Assembly (NCBI RefSeq): GCF_023715745.1
Contig: NZ_JAMBOV010000001.1
Location: 956,633 to 1,020,632, forward strand
Origin: Microbacterium oleivorans
Lineage (GTDB): Bacteria; Actinomycetota; Actinomycetes; Actinomycetales; Microbacteriaceae
Length of the DNA: 64,000 bases
Direction: 5' to 3'
Under the pieces are notes generated by a model. That model was not told the origin of the DNA and searched no databases. It saw only the letters and a list, made by a program, of their open reading frames with translations. Position 1 is the stretch's first letter. Every line of letters starts with the position of its first letter. Of this stretch, positions 61,134 through 64,000 are shown one piece after another. The position numbers were made by a program, and so were the translations under genes.

Positions 61134-62168
61134 TCAGTGAGCGGCCGCGGCATCCGCCTTCTCGATCTGCGCCCGCGAGATGCGCTTGCGGAAGACCCAA
61201 TAGGTCCACGCCTGGTAGGCGAGGATGCCGGGCAGGAAGATCACCGCCGCCCAGGTCATGACGCCGAGGGTGTAGTCGCTGCTCGAGGCGTTCTCGATCG
61301 TGAGCGAGAACGCCGGGTCGGTCGAGGACGGCATCACGAACGGGAAGAGTGCGAACCACAGGGTGAGGACGGCCGTCACGATCGTGACGGCGCCGAGGCC
61401 GAAGGCCCAGCCGTCCCGGCGCCGCAGGTTGGCCACCGCGGAGGCGACGAGCGCGAGGGCGGCGGCGACGCCGCATCCGATCACGGCCGCCAGTGCCGGG
61501 GCGCCGCGGTCCATCGCGATGGCCGCGGTCCAGACCACGCTCCCCGCGGCGAACACGATCGTGGGGATCGCGACCCGGCGGGCGAGGACATGGGCGTCGT
61601 CGCGGACGCGTCCGTCGGCCTTCAGCCCGACGAAGTAGACGCCGTGCAGGAAGAAGAGGAGCAGCGTCGTGACCCCGACCCACAGTCCGTAGGGGTTCAG
61701 GAGGGTGAGCAGCGACCCGGTGAACTCCTTGTCGGCGTCGATCGGCACCCCCTGCACGATGTTGCCGAAGGCGACGCCCCAGAGGAGGGCCGGAACCACC
61801 GACCCGATGACGATCATCCGGTCGAACCCGCGCTTCCAGCGCAGCCCCTCGCGCTGGTGGCGGTACTCGAACGACACGCCGCGCAGGATGAGCGCGAGCA
61901 GGATCAGCAGGAGCGGCAGATAGAAGCCGCTGAAGAGGGTCGCGTACCATTCCGGGAACGCTGCGAACAGGCAGGCGCCCGCCACGATGACCCACGTCTC
62001 GTTGAGGTCCCAGACCGGGCCGATGGTGTTGATCACCTGGCGCCGGGAGACCTCGTCGCGGCCGAGGAACGGCAGGCTCATCCCGACGCCGAAGTCGAAT
62101 CCGTCGAGCACGAAGTAGCCGACGAAGAAGGCACCGACGACGAAGAACCAGAGGTAGGCGAGATCCAT
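61134..62168 (-). CDS. cydB: Cytochrome bd ubiquinol oxidase subunit II
   Basis: Membrane subunit of 344 aa with about eight to nine spans. N-terminal FVLDGFDFGVGMSLPFLG and IGPVWDLNETWVI are the usual CydB signatures, and EYRHQ near residue 102 follows. It pairs with CydA in the high-affinity terminal oxidase. AGGAG lies 7 nt before the ATG, and the gene starts 9 nt after the cydA stop. Confidence 0.96.
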   Translation of the reverse strand: MDLAYLWFFVVGAFFVGYFVLDGFDFGVGMSLPFLGRDEVSRRQVINTIGPVWDLNETWVIVAGACLFAAFPEWYATLFSGFYLPLLLILLALILRGVSFEYRHQREGLRWKRGFDRMIVIGSVVPALLWGVAFGNIVQGVPIDADKEFTGSLLTLLNPYGLWVGVTTLLLFFLHGVYFVGLKADGRVRDDAHVLARRVAIPTIVFAAGSVVWTAAIAMDRGAPALAAVIGCGVAAALALVASAVANLRRRDGWAFGLGAVTIVTAVLTLWFALFPFVMPSSTDPAFSLTIENASSSDYTLGVMTWAAVIFLPGILAYQAWTYWVFRKRISRAQIEKADAAAAH

Positions 62169-62177
62169 GGCGGGCTC

Positions 62178-63605
62178 CTAGTAAACCGTCGAGGGGGTCT
62201 GATCGACAGGCAGGTCGCGCGGGTCGGGGTCGTCGGGCCCGGGCAGCGGGTCGGGCCCCTTCTGCGCGGCCTTCAGGATGAGGCGGAACTCGACGACGGC
62301 GAGCGACGCGTAGATGGCTGTGAACGCGAGGAGGGAGATGAGCACGGTCCACCCGGGCACGCCGGGCGACACACCGTCCTCGGTCAGCATGAGGCTGAAG
62401 ACGATCCAGGGCTGGCGGCCCATCTCGGTGAACACCCAGCCCACGAGGCTGCCGAAGAGGGGCAGCGGGGCCGACCAGATCGCGACGCGCCACATCCACC
62501 CGGCGACGGGACGCGTCGCCTTCTTCCGGGTGACCCAGAGGCCGGCCACGGAGATGAGGGTCGCGAGCCCGCCGAATCCCATCATCCAGCGGAACGACCA
62601 GTAGGTCACCCAGATCTCGGGACGGTAGTCGACGCCGGCACCGAACTTCTGTGTGTAGAGATCCTGCAGATCGTTGAGCCCTTCGACGCAGCCGTCGAGC
62701 GTGTGCGTCGACAGGAACGACAGCAGGTACGGCACGCGCAGGGACCAGATCTCCTGCGAGCCGTCCGGTGTGCCGATCGAGAAGATCGAGAAGGATGCGT
62801 CCGCCCCGCACGCGTTCTCGTACAGCGCCTCGGCGGCGGCCATCTTCATCGGCTGCGTCTGGACCATGACGAGACCGAGCTGGTCGCCGCTGATGGCGGT
62901 GCCGGCGAACGAGATGATCATGAACCACATGCCGTAGCGCAGGGCCGGTCGCATCGTCTCGACGTGCTGTCCACGGCGCAGGTGCCAGGCGGCGACGGCG
63001 ATGATGACGGCGGCGGCGAACATGAACGCCGAGAAGATCGTGTGCGGGAACGCCGCGAGGGCGACCGGGTTGGTGAGCAGCGCGAAGAAGTCCGTCAGTT
63101 CGGCACGGCCGGTCTCGGGGTTGAGCGTGTAGCCGACCGGATTCTGCATGAAGGCGTTGGCGGTGAGGATGAAGTACGCCGAGAGGATGGAGCCGAACGC
63201 CGTCGCCCAGATGGTCAGCAGGTGGATGCGGCGCGGCAGCTTGTCCCACCCGAAGATCCACAGGCCGATGAAGGTCGCCTCGAAGAAGAACGCCATGAGG
63301 CCCTCGAAGGCCAGCGGCGCACCGAAGACATCGCCGACGAAACGCGAGTAGGCGGACCAGTTCATGCCGAACTGGAACTCCTGCACGATGCCGGTCACGA
63401 CGCCCATCGCGAAGTTGATGAGGAAGATCTTGCCGAACAGACGCGTGAGGTGCAGCCACTTCACGTCACCCGTGCGGTGCCAGATCGTCTGGAAGATCGC
63501 CACGGTCAGGGCCATGCCGAGCGTCAACGGCACGAAGAGGTAGTGGTAGAGCGTCGTCAGTCCGAACTGCAGGCGAGCCAGGATGAGCGGGTCCAGAAAG
63601 TCCAC
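62178..63605 (-). CDS. cydA: Cytochrome bd ubiquinol oxidase subunit I
   Basis: Haem-bearing catalytic subunit of 475 aa. Visible features: His in FGLTTLYHYLFVPLTLG (haem b595 region, about 13-29), the conserved GRQPW motif in FTEMGRQPWIVF, and Met/His for haem b558 in the middle. The quinol-binding Q-loop is of the short type. The GTG at 63605 has GAAGGA 9 nt upstream. First gene of cydABDC. This oxidase allows respiration at low oxygen or under nitric-oxide or sulfide stress. Confidence 0.96.
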   Translation of the reverse strand: MDFLDPLILARLQFGLTTLYHYLFVPLTLGMALTVAIFQTIWHRTGDVKWLHLTRLFGKIFLINFAMGVVTGIVQEFQFGMNWSAYSRFVGDVFGAPLAFEGLMAFFFEATFIGLWIFGWDKLPRRIHLLTIWATAFGSILSAYFILTANAFMQNPVGYTLNPETGRAELTDFFALLTNPVALAAFPHTIFSAFMFAAAVIIAVAAWHLRRGQHVETMRPALRYGMWFMIISFAGTAISGDQLGLVMVQTQPMKMAAAEALYENACGADASFSIFSIGTPDGSQEIWSLRVPYLLSFLSTHTLDGCVEGLNDLQDLYTQKFGAGVDYRPEIWVTYWSFRWMMGFGGLATLISVAGLWVTRKKATRPVAGWMWRVAIWSAPLPLFGSLVGWVFTEMGRQPWIVFSLMLTEDGVSPGVPGWTVLISLLAFTAIYASLAVVEFRLILKAAQKGPDPLPGPDDPDPRDLPVDQTPSTVY

Positions 63606-63678
63606 GGGCTTGGTCCTTCCACGGTGATGATCCGACGGTACGACGCCGCGTGGATCACGGTCCGCGGGAGGGCCGTGC

Positions 63679-63684
63679 AAAATA
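63679..63684 (-). promoter_or_regulatory. -10 element of probable cyd operon promoter
   Basis: TATTTT on the minus strand stands out as an AT-only box in a very GC-rich region, about 75 nt before cydA. The matching -35 (TGCGCG at 17 bp) is weak, so activation by a regulator is likely. No clean Rex-type palindrome was seen in 63606-63748. Confidence 0.4.
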
Positions 63685-63736
63685 CCCGGATGCCGCCTCG
63701 CCGCGCACCCCCATGGTGAGAGCGGTCTCCGGCACC

Positions 63737-63742
63737 TACGGT
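63737..63742 (+). promoter_or_regulatory. -10 element of probable leaderless secreted-protein gene
   Basis: TACGGT, 6 nt, then ATG at 63749; no ribosome site between. Confidence 0.45.
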
Positions 63743-63748
63743 GGGCAC

Positions 63749-64000
63749 ATGACTCGCGGTGATTCGTCCCCGGTCCGTGCGATGGTGCGGCGGACCACCA
63801 CCCTCACCGCGGCGTGGCTGACCGCGGTCCTCGTCCTGACCGCCGGGCCGGCCGTCGCCGGCACACCGCCGACTCCGACGCCGTCGGCCTCACCGTCGCC
63901 GAGCGCCTCGCCCACCGCCACGCCGAGCCCGACGCCGACGATGTCACCCGCTCCGGCGCCGACCGCCTCGCCCGGTGCGACGCCCACCCCGACCCCCACC
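63749..64000 (+). CDS. Secreted Pro/Thr/Ser/Ala-rich protein, 5' part only
   Basis: The frame is open to the window edge (84 codons). A signal peptide is clear: basic MTRGDSSPVRAMVRR, hydrophobic core to about residue 35, and probable cleavage after AVAG or PAVA (about 36-38). After that the chain is a low-complexity Pro/Thr/Ser/Ala run (TPTPSASPSPSASPTA), like linker regions of cell-wall or extracellular enzymes. The functional domain lies beyond the window, so no role can be given. Confidence 0.75.
   Translation, partial: MTRGDSSPVRAMVRRTTTLTAAWLTAVLVLTAGPAVAGTPPTPTPSASPSPSASPTATPSPTPTMSPAPAPTASPGATPTPTPT

Overview
ORGANISM. The window is very GC-rich DNA from an actinobacterium. The best fit is Microbacteriaceae, probably Microbacterium or a close relative. 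Reasons: codons nearly always end in G or C; many starts are GTG; several genes appear to have leaderless promoters; the order tRNA-Trp, secE, nusG, rplK, rplA is the usual actinobacterial one; a RamB-type regulator sits beside the glyoxylate-shunt genes; and the octamer GGATGCCG/CGGCATCC recurs. The genus is an inference from style, not from a marker-gene comparison. LAYOUT. 1-3.2 kb: end of a sugar ABC importer operon (binding protein, two permeases) closed by a GH43 lipoprotein. 3.3-7.9 kb: glyoxylate shunt (malate synthase, isocitrate lyase) divergent from a RamB-like regulator. 7.9-19.1 kb: polyamine/GABA catabolic island with a PucR regulator divergent from GABA transaminase, two APC permeases, a putrescine-oxidase-like flavoenzyme, a tandem universal stress protein and two aldehyde dehydrogenases. 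19.1-23.7 kb: a two-gene operon of an HSP90-like ATPase and a large TPR-type helical-repeat protein. 23.9-26.8 kb: tRNA-Trp, secE, nusG, rplK, rplA. 26.8-43.5 kb: accessory genes lying between the rplKA and rplJL ribosomal blocks: nitronate monooxygenase, an amino-acid ABC importer, acylphosphatase, a quinone-oxidoreductase-like enzyme, MarR plus DHA2 efflux, an orphan YqaJ nuclease, a ribose-type ABC cluster with ROK repressor, Gfo/Idh dehydrogenase and TIM-barrel isomerase, and a DUF559 nuclease-like gene flanked by two structured repeats. 43.5-44.8 kb: rplJ-rplL with a leader. 44.8-49.9 kb: LacI-controlled alpha-glucoside-type ABC importer. 50-57.8 kb: DUF305/DUF3105 membrane proteins, PAP2 phosphatase, HerA-like ATPase, GNAT, MHS-family transporter, SDR protein. 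57.8-63.6 kb: cydABDC cytochrome bd operon. 63.7 kb to end: start of a secreted Pro/Thr/Ser-rich protein. HOW IT WORKS TOGETHER. Metabolism is built around import and oxidation of small organics: sugars through three ABC systems, amino acids through one, and putrescine/GABA feeding succinate into the TCA cycle, with the glyoxylate shunt for C2 growth. Regulators sit next to their targets, and several show recognisable operators. MOST UNUSUAL. (a) A DUF559 gene bracketed by two 73-nt compound hairpins with identical geometry but different inner stems. (b) An HSP90-like ATPase translationally coupled to a TPR-type protein. (c) A series of TANNNT-6/7 nt-start codon leaderless promoters. (d) Well-defined operators for the LacI, MarR and glyoxylate-shunt loci. 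All family assignments are from reading the sequence; no database search was run.
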